Positions 22,856-31,855 of a stretch of DNA of 64,000 nt are shown piece by piece (position 1 is the stretch's first letter; each line of letters begins with the position of its first letter). The notes beneath the pieces are model-generated. The model did no database searches. It had not been told where the DNA came from and was given only the letters and a program-made list of their open reading frames with translations. Source of the stretch: Chitinophagales bacterium (lineage in GTDB: Bacteria > Bacteroidota > Bacteroidia > Chitinophagales > Chitinophagaceae); the NCBI GenBank assembly GCA_017303455.1, contig JAFLBM010000006.1, positions 62,001-126,000 of the forward strand. Direction: 5' to 3'. Position numbers and translations under genes: made by a program.

Positions 22856-25219
22856 ATGAGAGATTATCTAAGTGGATTGAACGAACGGCAGAAAGAAGCC
22901 GTATTACATACAGAAGGACCGTTGATGATCGTGGCCGGGGCCGGCAGCGGGAAGACCAAGGTACTCACCACCCGTATTGCCCACCTGATGGGGCTGGGCG
23001 TGGATGCATTCCGGATACTGGCGCTGACCTTTACCAATAAAGCGGCTAAGGAAATGAAGGAAAGGATCAGCCATATTCTTGGTAATGGTGAAGCAAGAAA
23101 TCTCTATATCGGTACTTTTCACAGTGTATTTGCCAGAATATTGCGTAAAGAAGCTCACCGGTTGGGTTATCCTAATAGCTTTACGATCTACGATACAGAT
23201 GATGCTAAAAGTGTGGTGAAGGCTGTCATCAACGAGCTGAATCTTGATGACAAGCACTATAAACCCAACACTGTCTATAACAGGATCTCTTCGGCCAAGA
23301 ATGCATTAGTAGGCCCGGATGAATACCGGAATGATTACCATATCCAGCAGGAAGATATGCGGGCCAACCGGCCAGCTATTTCCACGATCTATGATGCTTA
23401 TTACAAACGCTGTTTCAAGAACGGGGCCATGGATTTTGATGACCTGTTGTACCAGATGTACCGATTATTAAAAGAACACCCGGAAGCTTTGGTGAATTAT
23501 CAATCCAAGTTCCGTTATATCCTGATCGATGAGTACCAGGATACCAACCCGGCCCAGTACGAGATCATGAAATTACTCGCAGCCCAGCATGAGAATATCT
23601 GCGTGGTAGGTGATGATGCACAGAGTATTTATAGTTTTCGCGGTGCCACCATTCAGAACATTTTACAATTCCAGAAGGATTATGATGATGTGGCGGTGAT
23701 CAAACTGGAACAGAACTACCGCAGTACACAAACCATCCTGAATGTGGCCAATGAGATCATTAAGAATAATAAAGGGCAGATACCAAAAGCCTTGTGGACA
23801 GAGAATACCACAGGTGAAAAGATCAAACTGGTCCGTACTATGACGGATAATGAAGAAGGCAAGTTTGTAGCTGACTCCATACAGGAACAGAAGCTGAGAA
23901 ATCATTATGCCAACAAGGACTTTGCAATTCTGTACCGCACCAATGCGCAAAGCCGGGCTTTCGAGGAAAGCATGCGCCGGATGGGCATTGCCTATGTGAT
24001 CTATGGAGGCATCAGTTTCTACCAGCGGAAGGAGATCAAGGATTTCATTGCTTACCTCCGTATCGTTGTTAATCCACAGGATGAAGAAGGGCTGAAACGG
24101 ATCATTAACTTTCCGGCAAGAGGTATTGGCAAAACAACCGTAGATAAAACTATCTTGTTTGCCAATGAGAATAATATCAGCATGTGGGATGTGCTGAACC
24201 GGGCTAAAGAATTTGGTTTTAAAGCCGGAACACTGGAAAGCATTGAGAATTTTGTACTGACGATCCGGAGTTTCCAGAGCATGCTGGAAAAGAACAATGC
24301 TTACGAACTGGCCTTTCATGTGGGCAAGCAAACCAATATTGTAAAAGAACTGTTCAACGATAAATCAACCGAAGGTGTTGCGAGATATGAGAATATCCAG
24401 GAGTTGCTTAACTCTATTAAGGAATGGATCGAGACACCGATGAACGAAGAAGATGGTGAGGTTGGTGACAAAAGTTTAGCTGCCTATTTACAACAGATCA
24501 CTTTGCTGACGGATGCTGATGAAAAAGATCCGGATGCGGATGTCGTAAAACTGATGACGGTCCATGCTGCCAAAGGACTGGAGTTTCAGTGTGTGTTTGT
24601 TGCGGGGCTGGAGGAAATGTTATTTCCCAGCGGTATGAGCATTAATACAAGAGAAGAACTGGAAGAGGAAAGAAGATTATTCTACGTTGCCATTACAAGA
24701 GCCAAAAGCCGGTTATGGCTCACATATGCTAATACACGGTATCGTTTTGGATCGCTGATACAGAATGAAGCCAGCCGCTTTATTGAAGAGTTGCCGCAGG
24801 ATCAGCTGGACCGGAGTTTTGCAGGAGGCGGATCCAGGAACCAGGGAGGCAGCAACTGGAGCAAAGGCTCGGCCTTTAACCGTATGAAAGGAACAGATGA
24901 TGGTGAATCGGGAGCCGTAAGCAAACAATCCGGAACTTATTTCAATGAAAGGCCGGCGGCTAAAAAAGAAACGCCATCTTACCTGCCGCCTAAAACAACC
25001 TATGCCAAAGTAGTCGAGCATACCCCCTCTGCTGATTTTGCGGCCAGTGATACATCTAACCTCCAGGCAGGCCAAAAAGTGGAGCATCAGAAATTTGGAT
25101 TTGGCGAAGTATTAAAGATGGAAGGTGCGGCGCATAACCCAATCGCCACGGTAAAATTTGAGCATAACGGGGAAAAGAAGATCATGCTGAATTATGCGAA
25201 GCTGCGGATATTGGAATAA
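22856..25219 (+). CDS. pcrA: UvrD/PcrA-family DNA helicase
   Basis: 787 residues, superfamily 1A 3'-5' helicase used in nucleotide-excision repair, mismatch repair and clearing of stalled forks. All core motifs are visible: the Q-motif LNERQKEAV (about 6-14), Walker A AGAGSGKTKVL, DEYQDTN (motif II), VVGDDAQSIYSFRGA (III), NYRST (IV), VKLMTVHAAKGLEFQ (V) and FYVAITRAKSRL (VI). The C-terminal tail is low-complexity, then ends in a Tudor-like GQKVEHQKFGFGEVLKMEG domain that in PcrA/UvrD contacts RNA polymerase. It ends two bases before the convergent LytT-type regulator gene. Confidence 0.93.
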   Translation: MRDYLSGLNERQKEAVLHTEGPLMIVAGAGSGKTKVLTTRIAHLMGLGVDAFRILALTFTNKAAKEMKERISHILGNGEARNLYIGTFHSVFARILRKEAHRLGYPNSFTIYDTDDAKSVVKAVINELNLDDKHYKPNTVYNRISSAKNALVGPDEYRNDYHIQQEDMRANRPAISTIYDAYYKRCFKNGAMDFDDLLYQMYRLLKEHPEALVNYQSKFRYILIDEYQDTNPAQYEIMKLLAAQHENICVVGDDAQSIYSFRGATIQNILQFQKDYDDVAVIKLEQNYRSTQTILNVANEIIKNNKGQIPKALWTENTTGEKIKLVRTMTDNEEGKFVADSIQEQKLRNHYANKDFAILYRTNAQSRAFEESMRRMGIAYVIYGGISFYQRKEIKDFIAYLRIVVNPQDEEGLKRIINFPARGIGKTTVDKTILFANENNISMWDVLNRAKEFGFKAGTLESIENFVLTIRSFQSMLEKNNAYELAFHVGKQTNIVKELFNDKSTEGVARYENIQELLNSIKEWIETPMNEEDGEVGDKSLAAYLQQITLLTDADEKDPDADVVKLMTVHAAKGLEFQCVFVAGLEEMLFPSGMSINTREELEEERRLFYVAITRAKSRLWLTYANTRYRFGSLIQNEASRFIEELPQDQLDRSFAGGGSRNQGGSNWSKGSAFNRMKGTDDGESGAVSKQSGTYFNERPAAKKETPSYLPPKTTYAKVVEHTPSADFAASDTSNLQAGQKVEHQKFGFGEVLKMEGAAHNPIATVKFEHNGEKKIMLNYAKLRILE

Positions 25220-25221
25220 TA

Positions 25222-25938
25222 TTATCCAAGTATTTTCAGCACTCCATTCCGGTATAATTTCCCAATCGGGATCTCAGCTTTATCTATTTCAATCAGCTCG
25301 GAAGTGAAGGTCTTTATTTTATCAAGGGAAACGATGTAAGAACGGTGTACCCTTACAAAATCTTTTTCGGGTAACATGGCTTCCACCGAGCTGATAGATT
25401 GTTTGGTGATAATGACACCTGCGGCCGTCATTACTTTTATATAATCCTTCATGCTTTCGATATAAAGAATATCCTGCAGCATTACTTTCACCATCTTCCG
25501 GTCGGCCCGGAAATACACAAAGGATTCGGATTTTTTGTCTTCATTTACCGGTGACCCTTCCTGTTTTGCAGCAGTATGTTGAAACGCTTTATTCACTGCT
25601 TTCAGAAAGCGGTCAAAGGGAATGGGTTTCATCAGGTAATCCACCACATCCAATTCATAGCCCTCTAACGCATATTCAGTATAGGCAGTGGTGAAAATTA
25701 CTTTCGGCGGATTTTTCAGTGTTTTCAAAAAATCATTCCCGTTTAACTGGGGCATCCGGATATCTAAAAATAGAAGATCAACCGGTTGCTGTTGCAGCAC
25801 AGTGAAAGCCTGGATGGCGTTCGCACATTCTGCCACCAGCTCCAGGGTGGGTATTTCTTCAATGTAGCGGCGGATGATCTCCCTTGCAGGAGGCTCATCA
25901 TCAACTACCAGGCATTTTATGATCATTTTATCAGGCAT
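25222..25938 (-). CDS. LytTR-family response regulator (first pair)
   Basis: 238 residues. Receiver domain at about 6-120: the acidic pair DDEPPAREI, the phosphorylation site LLFLDIRMPQLNG and the TTAYTEYALEGYELDVVDYL region. LytTR DNA-binding domain at about 140-236, including VMLQDILYIESMKDYIKV and FVRVHRSYIVSLDKI. The start overlaps the end of the histidine kinase gene by 8 bases, so the pair is translationally coupled. Targets are unknown; LytTR regulators often control adjacent genes, and the only candidate here is the small secreted protein upstream. Confidence 0.92.
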   Translation of the reverse strand: MPDKMIIKCLVVDDEPPAREIIRRYIEEIPTLELVAECANAIQAFTVLQQQPVDLLFLDIRMPQLNGNDFLKTLKNPPKVIFTTAYTEYALEGYELDVVDYLMKPIPFDRFLKAVNKAFQHTAAKQEGSPVNEDKKSESFVYFRADRKMVKVMLQDILYIESMKDYIKVMTAAGVIITKQSISSVEAMLPEKDFVRVHRSYIVSLDKIKTFTSELIEIDKAEIPIGKLYRNGVLKILG

Positions 25939-27076
25939 GCACCATTTCCTGTTTGGTTGTATTTATGGGGGAGATATTTTTTTGATATTCCAGTTCTACT
26001 TTCAGGTTGATGATAAAAACATCTTCTTCATTCAGGATATTCAATTCATGTTTGCCCGGATACAGCAATGCTAACCTTTTTTCTACATTTTTTATTCCAA
26101 TTCCTGTACTGGCTGTTTCTTTTGATGCATGATTTGTTTTCCCGTTCATCAGTTTCATCCGCATCTGTGCTCCCCGAAGGCTAACCTGTAAATTCACCCA
26201 GGGCTGCTCAATCATATTACTGGTACCATGTTTAAAACAGTTTTCTACTAAGGGTAGCAGCAGTAATGGTGCAATATGAATATCGTTTGCGTCTTCAGGC
26301 AGATCAAGATGCAACTCCAGTTTATTGCCATACCGGATCTTTTCCAGGTTTATATAATCCTGTATCATTTTTAACTCTTTGGCCAAAGGAACCAGCGGCT
26401 GGTTACATTCATACAGCATGAAGCGGAGCAGGTCCGATAACCCTGTTACCATTTTAGCGGCCACCGGGGCGGTATTCTGAGTATAAGAGTAAATATTATT
26501 TAAAGTATTGAATAAAAAATGCGGATGCACCTGGGCTTTGAGTAACTGTAACTGGGCTTCCACATTCTCTTTTTGTAATTGCAGGTTGCGCTGCTCTTTT
26601 ACATACCAGTATTTCATCAGTTTGATGGATGCAGCCAGCCCTCCGATAGTGATGGCACCCCGTAATCCGCCAAGCAAGGAAAGGAAAAAAGTGGCATTGT
26701 CCGGGTGTGAAGTGTTATAAGGAAAAAGCCAGGCCCTGATCCCGGGAAGAATATACATTCCCACCATAGCAGAGAAACAAGCGGTGACAAAAAAAAGCAG
26801 GAGTACAAGAGCAGCACCCGATTTGTATTTTCCTTTAAGTATAAACTGCGGCACTACAAAATACATCAGTGAATAGGATAAAAACATATGAGGTGCCATG
26901 AAAAAGATCGAGTTGACAGTCGATACCGGCAACCGGCGGGAATCGGGTAATAAGTTCAGCCCGGCAGTATAGGCATATAATAAACTGAAAAAGACCCACC
27001 AGAACAACCAGAAATAAAGATGGCGCCTGATGCGGTATTTTCTTTCATCAGAGAATATGAAGGGATACTGCTGCAT
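25931..27076 (-). CDS. LytS-type sensor histidine kinase (first pair)
   Basis: 381 residues from the ATG at 27076 (MQQYPFIFSDERKYRIRRHL), the position where Chitinophagaceae relatives begin; up to 29 further codons exist upstream. Four hydrophobic helices fill about residues 25-150 with no extracellular sensor domain of note. The His_kinase domain has the phospho-acceptor stretch VHPHFLFNTLNNIYSYT, and the ATPase region has N-box LVENCFKHGTS and G-box TGIGIKNVEKRL. It signals to the adjacent LytTR regulator. The stimulus is unknown; 5TM/LytS-type kinases often sense the membrane state. Confidence 0.9.
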   Translation of the reverse strand: MQQYPFIFSDERKYRIRRHLYFWLFWWVFFSLLYAYTAGLNLLPDSRRLPVSTVNSIFFMAPHMFLSYSLMYFVVPQFILKGKYKSGAALVLLLFFVTACFSAMVGMYILPGIRAWLFPYNTSHPDNATFFLSLLGGLRGAITIGGLAASIKLMKYWYVKEQRNLQLQKENVEAQLQLLKAQVHPHFLFNTLNNIYSYTQNTAPVAAKMVTGLSDLLRFMLYECNQPLVPLAKELKMIQDYINLEKIRYGNKLELHLDLPEDANDIHIAPLLLLPLVENCFKHGTSNMIEQPWVNLQVSLRGAQMRMKLMNGKTNHASKETASTGIGIKNVEKRLALLYPGKHELNILNEEDVFIINLKVELEYQKNISPINTTKQEMVHA

Positions 27077-27180
27077 GTGAACAGTTATAAAATTACGAAG
27101 CCCCGGCTCCTTTTGTACACGGTGGTTTTGTAATATCGTCATACGGTCATTTTTAGGCGACAAACGGTTTTTAGCGAAAG

Positions 27181-27208
27181 AACCCCGCAGCCAATTTGCT
27201 GCAGGGTT
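27181..27208 (-). terminator. Stem-loop between the small secreted protein gene and the kinase gene
   Basis: AACCCCGCAGC / GCTGCAGGGTT with one C-A mismatch and loop CAATTT. The minus-strand tail CTTTCGC is only weakly U-rich, so it may attenuate rather than end transcription. Confidence 0.45.
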
Positions 27209-27231
27209 GCTTTGAAAACTGATCCTTATGC

Positions 27232-27576
27232 TTATTTCAGGATAGCTGCAACGTAATTTTTATTCTCTTCCGTTACTTTTTTCTGTTCCCAGGCAATAAC
27301 CGATGCTTCCAGCACTTTTTTTAGCTTCATCCTGACGGCTCTTTTTTCAGGATTCAGTTTGACGCCGGTAACAGCTTCTTTGTATAGTAATATATTATCG
27401 TTATTATAAAACCGGATAACATGATTGAGCGGGTCTTTGATATTGCTTTCAACGACCCAATAACCTTTATCAGACACCCATTTGGGGGTAACAGGCTGTT
27501 CTTCCTGGGCGAAAGAGGAAAATGAAATAAAGGCCAGTACTACGACTGCCATTATTGTTTTGAAATGCTGCTTCAT
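27232..27576 (-). CDS. Small secreted protein, unrecognised
   Basis: 114 residues with a signal peptide ending FSSFAQE. The mature part (PKWVSDKGYWVVESNIKD..., then IRFYNNDNILLYKE) is beta-rich followed by a C-terminal basic helix. I recognise similar small periplasmic proteins in Chitinophagaceae but no function. It lies upstream of a LytS/LytT pair on the same strand and could be its target or sensor partner; a stem-loop separates them. The gap of 266 bases on its other side (27577-27842) to the divergent lipoprotein gene shows no clear promoter or repeat. Confidence 0.7.
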   Translation of the reverse strand: MKQHFKTIMAVVVLAFISFSSFAQEEQPVTPKWVSDKGYWVVESNIKDPLNHVIRFYNNDNILLYKEAVTGVKLNPEKRAVRMKLKKVLEASVIAWEQKKVTEENKNYVAAILK

Positions 27577-27842
27577 AGTTAAAAGTTTAGCTGTTATTAA
27601 AAAGTATTTGCTAAAACTAGTATCCGTCTGGAGGAAAAATTTTGGTTTTGGATAAACTACAGCTTAGACAAGGCAGACAAATCCAACCCGCAGATAAAAG
27701 GAGTTGGTCCCTCAATTGATCCGGTTGGTCGTTTTGTCGCCGGTTTTACACGGTTCATGTCAACAAAATGATGAATGACAGCATTGTTAATAGATCTTAA
27801 CAGGATCAAGCCGCATCTTTGTTGTCATTACTAAAACAGTTT

Positions 27843-28637
27843 ATGAATAAATTCTCCTTTATCGTTTTGGCTGTAACAATTCTAGTCAGTAGTTGTACAC
27901 CGGGTAAAATGGTTGTCAGCGATGAGCTGAAAACCAACCATGATGAATATATCGTCAAAGGAAAAGACGGAACCCGCATTAAACAAAAAATGAGTTTTGG
28001 CGAATATGCCACCACACAGATCAAGCGTTCCTGGACTAAAGGCAGTTCGTACCGGAATGGAATTGGGTATGGAGGTACGGCACAGCAGGAATGGGTCAAT
28101 ATCATTTCGACCGAGTACATCAACCGGAAACAAACAATCCGTTTCAACCTGGCAGATAGTAAGAATCTTTCAGAAGTTTACTGCGTTTCAAAATTCAATG
28201 CTAAAACACTGGAGATCGGCAGGAATCCCAACAGCCTGCTGAATATCGGACTGGATATCCTGGGTATCGGAAGTGCTTCTTCCAGTAATTATTATGTGCA
28301 AATATTCACATCCGATAAAGATACCCGTCCCTGGGAAATGGTGATCGATAACCAGCTTTCACAAGCCAGGCCTAAAGAATATATTGGCTACCTGGCCAAA
28401 AGCAGGACGGAGTATTATTCAATTGTTCCGGTAACAAAAATGGAAATAAAAGGGAAGCCCGGTAACATACTGGCTGGGTCTATTGGTTTTGAATTCCGGG
28501 ATGCGCAGGGGCGATCCGTGGCGGCTGTTTCATTTATCAACAGGGGAATGGTTTTTTTAGGAAAGACTACTGCCGAAGAACGTTTTTTATTAGCCAATGC
28601 CTGCACGGCCTTGCTATTACAGGATGTGATAGAATAA
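27843..28637 (+). CDS. Lipoprotein, unrecognised
   Basis: 264 residues from the ATG at 27843; eight codons upstream belong to no conserved part. The signal ends ILVSSC, a good lipobox. The mature protein begins with a Lys-rich stretch and contains conserved-looking beta segments (WVNIISTEYINRKQTIRFN, YYVQIFTSDKDTRPWEMVI, GYLAKSRTEYYSIVPV). No catalytic motif is apparent. It is monocistronic, followed after 94 bases by the GH25 gene with its own -7 element. Confidence 0.7.
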   Translation: MNKFSFIVLAVTILVSSCTPGKMVVSDELKTNHDEYIVKGKDGTRIKQKMSFGEYATTQIKRSWTKGSSYRNGIGYGGTAQQEWVNIISTEYINRKQTIRFNLADSKNLSEVYCVSKFNAKTLEIGRNPNSLLNIGLDILGIGSASSSNYYVQIFTSDKDTRPWEMVIDNQLSQARPKEYIGYLAKSRTEYYSIVPVTKMEIKGKPGNILAGSIGFEFRDAQGRSVAAVSFINRGMVFLGKTTAEERFLLANACTALLLQDVIE

Positions 28638-28689
28638 AACAGCAAACTTTAATTATTATGAATTAACAGTTTTCCAGTTTGCAGCGGTT

Positions 28690-28697
28690 TATATTTG
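28690..28697 (+). promoter_or_regulatory. -7 element of the GH25 lysozyme gene
   Basis: TATATTTG fits TAnnTTTG, 34 bases upstream of the ATG, predicting a leader of about 28 nt. No convincing -33 element. Confidence 0.4.
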
Positions 28698-28731
28698 TTA
28701 CCAATAATAAAAATAGCTGCAAGCCACCTTC

Positions 28732-29502
28732 ATGACTGCCCGCCAGAAGAAGAAATTTATCCGTTTTATTGTAGTACTGGTCATCCTGATGGGAATGGCT
28801 GCAGGCTCGTGGATGTTTTTCCAATGGTCGAGCTATCGTAAAGCAAAATTTACCCGTTATCCTGAATTCGGGATCGCTATTCCTACCACTTATGCCATTC
28901 ATGGCATTGACGTTTCCCGTTACCAGCACATGATCGCCTGGGAAGAAGTAAAGGCAATGAAAGTAAAGGATATTCAACTCGGGTATGCTTTCATTAAAGC
29001 AACAGAGGGTATTGGAAATACCGACCCCCAATTCAAAAGGAATTGGAAAAAAGCCAGGGCCAATGATATCATACGGGGTGCCTATCATTTTTTTATTCCT
29101 TCTAAAGACGGAAGGCTGCAGGCGGAGAATTTTATTGATAAAGTGGAGCTGGAATCCGGTGATCTGCCCCCGGTACTGGATATTGAGCAACTCAACGGGA
29201 CATCTCCTGCACAACTCAAAAGGGAATTGATGGAATGGCTGACCGTAGTGGAAAATCATTATGGTGTTAAGCCCATTATTTATACCAACGTGGATTTTTA
29301 CAAAAGAAACCTCGGAAGTGATTTTGACAGCTACCCGCTATGGGTGGCACACTATTACCAGGAACAGCAACCCCGTATCAACCGGGGCTGGACTTTCTGG
29401 CAGCACAATGATGCTGGCAATGTGAATGGTATCACTTCCAGGGTTGACTTCAATGTTTTCAGCGGAGACTCGGTGGAGTTTAGAAATCTGCTGATCAAAT
29501 AG
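28732..29502 (+). CDS. Membrane-anchored GH25 muramidase (lysozyme)
   Basis: 256 residues. A basic N-terminus KKKFIRFIVVLVILMGMAAG gives an uncleaved anchor or signal (about 5-30). The glycosyl hydrolase family 25 domain starts at IHGIDVSRYQ (about 61) and includes YAFIKATEG, RGAYHFFIP and the catalytic pair in PPVLDIEQLNG, ending with the WQHNDAGNVNGI...VDFNVF signature. It cleaves beta-1,4 bonds between MurNAc and GlcNAc. A periplasmic or outer-membrane location and a role in wall remodelling are likely; a secreted attack enzyme is less likely with this anchor. No immunity gene is apparent. Confidence 0.9.
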   Translation: MTARQKKKFIRFIVVLVILMGMAAGSWMFFQWSSYRKAKFTRYPEFGIAIPTTYAIHGIDVSRYQHMIAWEEVKAMKVKDIQLGYAFIKATEGIGNTDPQFKRNWKKARANDIIRGAYHFFIPSKDGRLQAENFIDKVELESGDLPPVLDIEQLNGTSPAQLKRELMEWLTVVENHYGVKPIIYTNVDFYKRNLGSDFDSYPLWVAHYYQEQQPRINRGWTFWQHNDAGNVNGITSRVDFNVFSGDSVEFRNLLIK

Positions 29503-29561
29503 AACTTTACCTTACCGGCCTTGTTGAATTACTGTAATTTGTTTTTACTAAAACTGACTGC

Positions 29562-29786
29562 ATGGAACAAGGCTGGGATCCCGAAATCAAAAGCTTTTTT
29601 AAGAAGATCATGAATTCTATTTCAATAACCCTTTTGTGGCTGATGATTATGGCGACGGCCGGCTTGTATTTCGGACTGGCTTTTAGTAATGGGAAACCCG
29701 TTATCTACACTATTATTTTCTATATTGTTTTAACAGGCAGCTTTGCCTGGCTTGTGGTTTATCTCTACCGTACCTGGAATAAGTAA
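29562..29786 (+). CDS. Small two-helix membrane protein
   Basis: 74 residues with two hydrophobic helices (about 22-41 and 46-68) linked by a short loop, and a charged cytoplasmic N-terminus WDPEIKSFFKKI. No function recognised. It lies 59 bases after the lysozyme gene on the same strand and could be co-transcribed. Confidence 0.6.
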   Translation: MEQGWDPEIKSFFKKIMNSISITLLWLMIMATAGLYFGLAFSNGKPVIYTIIFYIVLTGSFAWLVVYLYRTWNK

Positions 29787-29881
29787 CTTTTAACTCCCTG
29801 TTTCGTAAAACATAAAATACCTTTCAGTACGGATAATGTCAAGGACAAAAATCTGTATTTTAGGAACTTATTACCATCAGT

Positions 29882-30289
29882 ATGTACCTGAGACAAACCA
29901 GCAGGACCTTTGTAATCATTGGCACTTTGATCATCTGGACCATTAAGTTTCTGATCCGTCCCCTGCACCTGTGGGATGAAGGGAAGTTTTTTCTCGGTAT
30001 TGCTCCGAACCTGCTGGGTTCATTCCTGATTCCTTTTGGAGCTTACTGGTTCTTCAGCGGAAGAAATTTTTTAGTTGCGAGAATATTCAGGATACAATCA
30101 TCCTATGATCTGCGATTGGTTTGCCTGATGGGGTTCGGGATGCTGATCGTGAATGAGTACCTGCAACGGATACCCTTTTTCGGAAGAACATTTGACTATA
30201 ATGATATTATTTTCTCTTCGATAGGATTGGTGGTATCCCATTTTGTTTTTGAAAAGTTACAGCAAAGAGAATTGCAACAGGCCGGTTAA
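29882..30289 (+). CDS. Four-helix membrane protein, possibly VanZ-like
   Basis: 135 residues with about four hydrophobic segments. The C-terminal part EYLQRIPFFGRTFDYNDIIFSSIGLVVSHFV recalls the D..D...N..G element of VanZ-like proteins, but the N-terminal half does not match well, so the link is tentative. It ends with 4 bases of overlap to the convergent DUF4440 gene. Function unknown. Confidence 0.55.
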   Translation: MYLRQTSRTFVIIGTLIIWTIKFLIRPLHLWDEGKFFLGIAPNLLGSFLIPFGAYWFFSGRNFLVARIFRIQSSYDLRLVCLMGFGMLIVNEYLQRIPFFGRTFDYNDIIFSSIGLVVSHFVFEKLQQRELQQAG

Positions 30290-30708
30290 CTGCTGTGATC
30301 GGCCACAATCACCCATTTATGGTTTATTTTGCGGAGTAATAACGTGTAATGACCGCCCACATCGCCAATACTTCTTTTTAAAAACCATTTTCCTACTACC
30401 TGGAAATATTTCCGGGAAATTTTTTCCAGCTTGATCAGGGTGAAAGTGAGTTTTCCCATTGCGGCTGTATCAGGATACCCTTTTTTATAGTTATTCAGTG
30501 TATTGGTCCAGCCATACGTGACGCCGCTTTTACCAATAAACATCAACGAATCATTTTCCCAATAACCTTTCATAAAACTTTCAATATCGCCGCGGTTCCA
30601 GGCAGCTGTTTGTTCAGCCAGTAAATCCCGTATTGTCTTTTCGTCTTTAGATTGTGCAGCACTTACCAACCCAAAGGCCAGCAGGATGAAAAGAAAAGTC
30701 GATTTCAT
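30286..30708 (-). CDS. Secreted SnoaL/DUF4440-type NTF2-fold protein
   Basis: 140 residues with a signal peptide ending VSAAQS. The mature part matches the DUF4440/NTF2-like pattern: EKTIRDLLAEQTAAWNRGDIESFMKGY at the start, DSLMFIG, and the closing strands GGHYTLLLRKINHKWVIVADHSS. Members bind small ligands or act as periplasmic isomerase-like folds; nothing here points to a specific substrate. It stands alone, with 38 bases to the MerC gene, which is on the same strand. Confidence 0.8.
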   Translation of the reverse strand: MKSTFLFILLAFGLVSAAQSKDEKTIRDLLAEQTAAWNRGDIESFMKGYWENDSLMFIGKSGVTYGWTNTLNNYKKGYPDTAAMGKLTFTLIKLEKISRKYFQVVGKWFLKRSIGDVGGHYTLLLRKINHKWVIVADHSS

Positions 30709-30746
30709 ACAATTAATTTAATGGTCAAGTTAGCAAAAGAAAAGGA

Positions 30747-31139
30747 TCAGTGATTACAATCATCCGCATGGGCATGATCATGAATGCGGCAGGAGCGGTA
30801 GTTAATCAGGTGGGCGGCAACAATAAAAACTACAGCCGGGATCAGTAACCAGGTGGCATAGTGGATAAAAAACTGTTTCAGTACCAGGCAGGCAAAACCG
30901 GCGATGAATAATGAAAAGGGTAGCCAGCTATGATGATGTTTCCTGAAACCATGAAAGAGAGCATAGGTGCCAATCAGAAAAGCAAGAACGATCATCCCCG
31001 CCTCAAAAGCGAGGTTGTCTATGATATTAATACCAAATAAGGGCAGGCTGCTCATGAACAAAGGCAATAAGGCACAGTGAATGGCACAAGCCAGTGAGGC
31101 TCCAATACCCAATGCATCCCAATTGATCTTTCCTTTCAT
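30747..31139 (-). CDS. MerC-domain membrane protein with His-rich tail
   Basis: 130 residues from the ATG at 31139 (MKGKINWDALGIGAS); a TTG at 31190 would extend it by 17 codons but the conserved N-terminus starts here, right after a -7 element. Four helices; helix 1 carries ASLACAIHCALLP with the two Cys of MerC. The C-terminal tail CRIHDHAHADDCNH is rich in His, Asp and Cys and probably binds metal. Bacteroidota MerC-domain proteins usually sit next to a Fur-family regulator, as here, and point to zinc or other metal handling; mercury resistance is unlikely because no other mer genes are present. Confidence 0.82.
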   Translation of the reverse strand: MKGKINWDALGIGASLACAIHCALLPLFMSSLPLFGINIIDNLAFEAGMIVLAFLIGTYALFHGFRKHHHSWLPFSLFIAGFACLVLKQFFIHYATWLLIPAVVFIVAAHLINYRSCRIHDHAHADDCNH

Positions 31140-31147
31140 GAAGAGGG

Positions 31148-31155
31148 CAAAAGTA
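31148..31155 (-). promoter_or_regulatory. -7 element of the MerC gene
   Basis: TACTTTTG on the minus strand, ending 8 bases before the ATG at 31139. It would give a leader of only one to three bases, so the mRNA may be leaderless. Confidence 0.4.
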
Positions 31156-31226
31156 GTAAAAAGCAACATAGTTGCAAAATCTTTGATCAACTCTTTTTGA
31201 TACCGGTAAAATCATTGAAGGCTCGT

Positions 31227-31234
31227 TAACTTTG
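31227..31234 (+). promoter_or_regulatory. -7 element of the SCO-fur operon
   Basis: TAACTTTG fits TAnnTTTG and ends 17 bases before the SCO start codon, predicting a leader of about 12 nt. It is divergent from the MerC promoter, about 70 bases away, so one regulator could control both. Confidence 0.45.
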
Positions 31235-31251
31235 CAGCTCATTCTATTGTT

Positions 31252-31845
31252 ATGACTAAAAAGCAGGGTCTTTATACAGCGTTTTTTGTGGGATTGATCA
31301 TTATTTTTTACCTGGTGATAAGTCCGTGGATCAGCCGGAATGATACTATTTCTGATGTAATGCCGTTTGCTTTTTTGAACCAGGATGGCAAGATGGTGAC
31401 CAATAAAGATGTGGAAGGGAAGGTGTATGTAGCAGAATATTTTTTTACCACCTGCAAAGGCATCTGCCCGAAGATGAACAGTAATATGCGGAAAGTGTAT
31501 GATGCATTCAAAGAAGAAAAAGATTTCCTGATCCTTTCGCATACTTGCATGCCTGAAGTTGATTCTGTGCCTGTCTTAAAAAAATATGCGGATTCGATGA
31601 AGGTGAACACCAATCAATGGGTCTTCCTGACAGGCCGGAAAGACAGTTTATACAATATGGCCAGGGTTAGCTACACCATTGATGACCCGGTGAATAACCT
31701 GAAAACGGTTGCAGATGATTTTTTACATACCCAATTCTGGGCATTAGTTAATAAACAAGGCAAAGTGAAAAAAATATATGATGGACTGAAGGATAGTGAA
31801 GTGGAAGCCCTGATAAGACAGATCAGAAGACAACTTAAAAAGTAA
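31252..31845 (+). CDS. SCO1/SenC-family copper/thiol protein
   Basis: 197 residues, an N-terminal membrane anchor (about 8-24) and a periplasmic thioredoxin-like domain. The copper/thiol motif is TTCKGICPKM (Cys79 and Cys83 region), and the distal His is in DDFLHTQFWALV. SCO proteins deliver copper to cytochrome oxidase or act as thiol-disulfide enzymes. It is separated by 10 bases from the Fur gene and shares a promoter region with the divergent MerC gene, which suggests a metal-related role rather than only oxidase assembly. Confidence 0.88.
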   Translation: MTKKQGLYTAFFVGLIIIFYLVISPWISRNDTISDVMPFAFLNQDGKMVTNKDVEGKVYVAEYFFTTCKGICPKMNSNMRKVYDAFKEEKDFLILSHTCMPEVDSVPVLKKYADSMKVNTNQWVFLTGRKDSLYNMARVSYTIDDPVNNLKTVADDFLHTQFWALVNKQGKVKKIYDGLKDSEVEALIRQIRRQLKK

Positions 31846-31855
31846 AAAACTTTTT

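Noticed and set aside
23663..24331. Open frame of 222 codons on the minus strand inside the helicase gene
   Set aside because: Lies entirely opposite conserved helicase motifs III-V; no independent start signal or domain.
28663..29259. Minus-strand frame opposite the GH25 lysozyme gene
   Set aside because: The plus strand has complete GH25 signatures; the antisense frame has none.
30747..31139. Mercury resistance operon
   Set aside because: No merA, merP, merT or MerR gene nearby; the Fur-family and SCO neighbours point to other metals.
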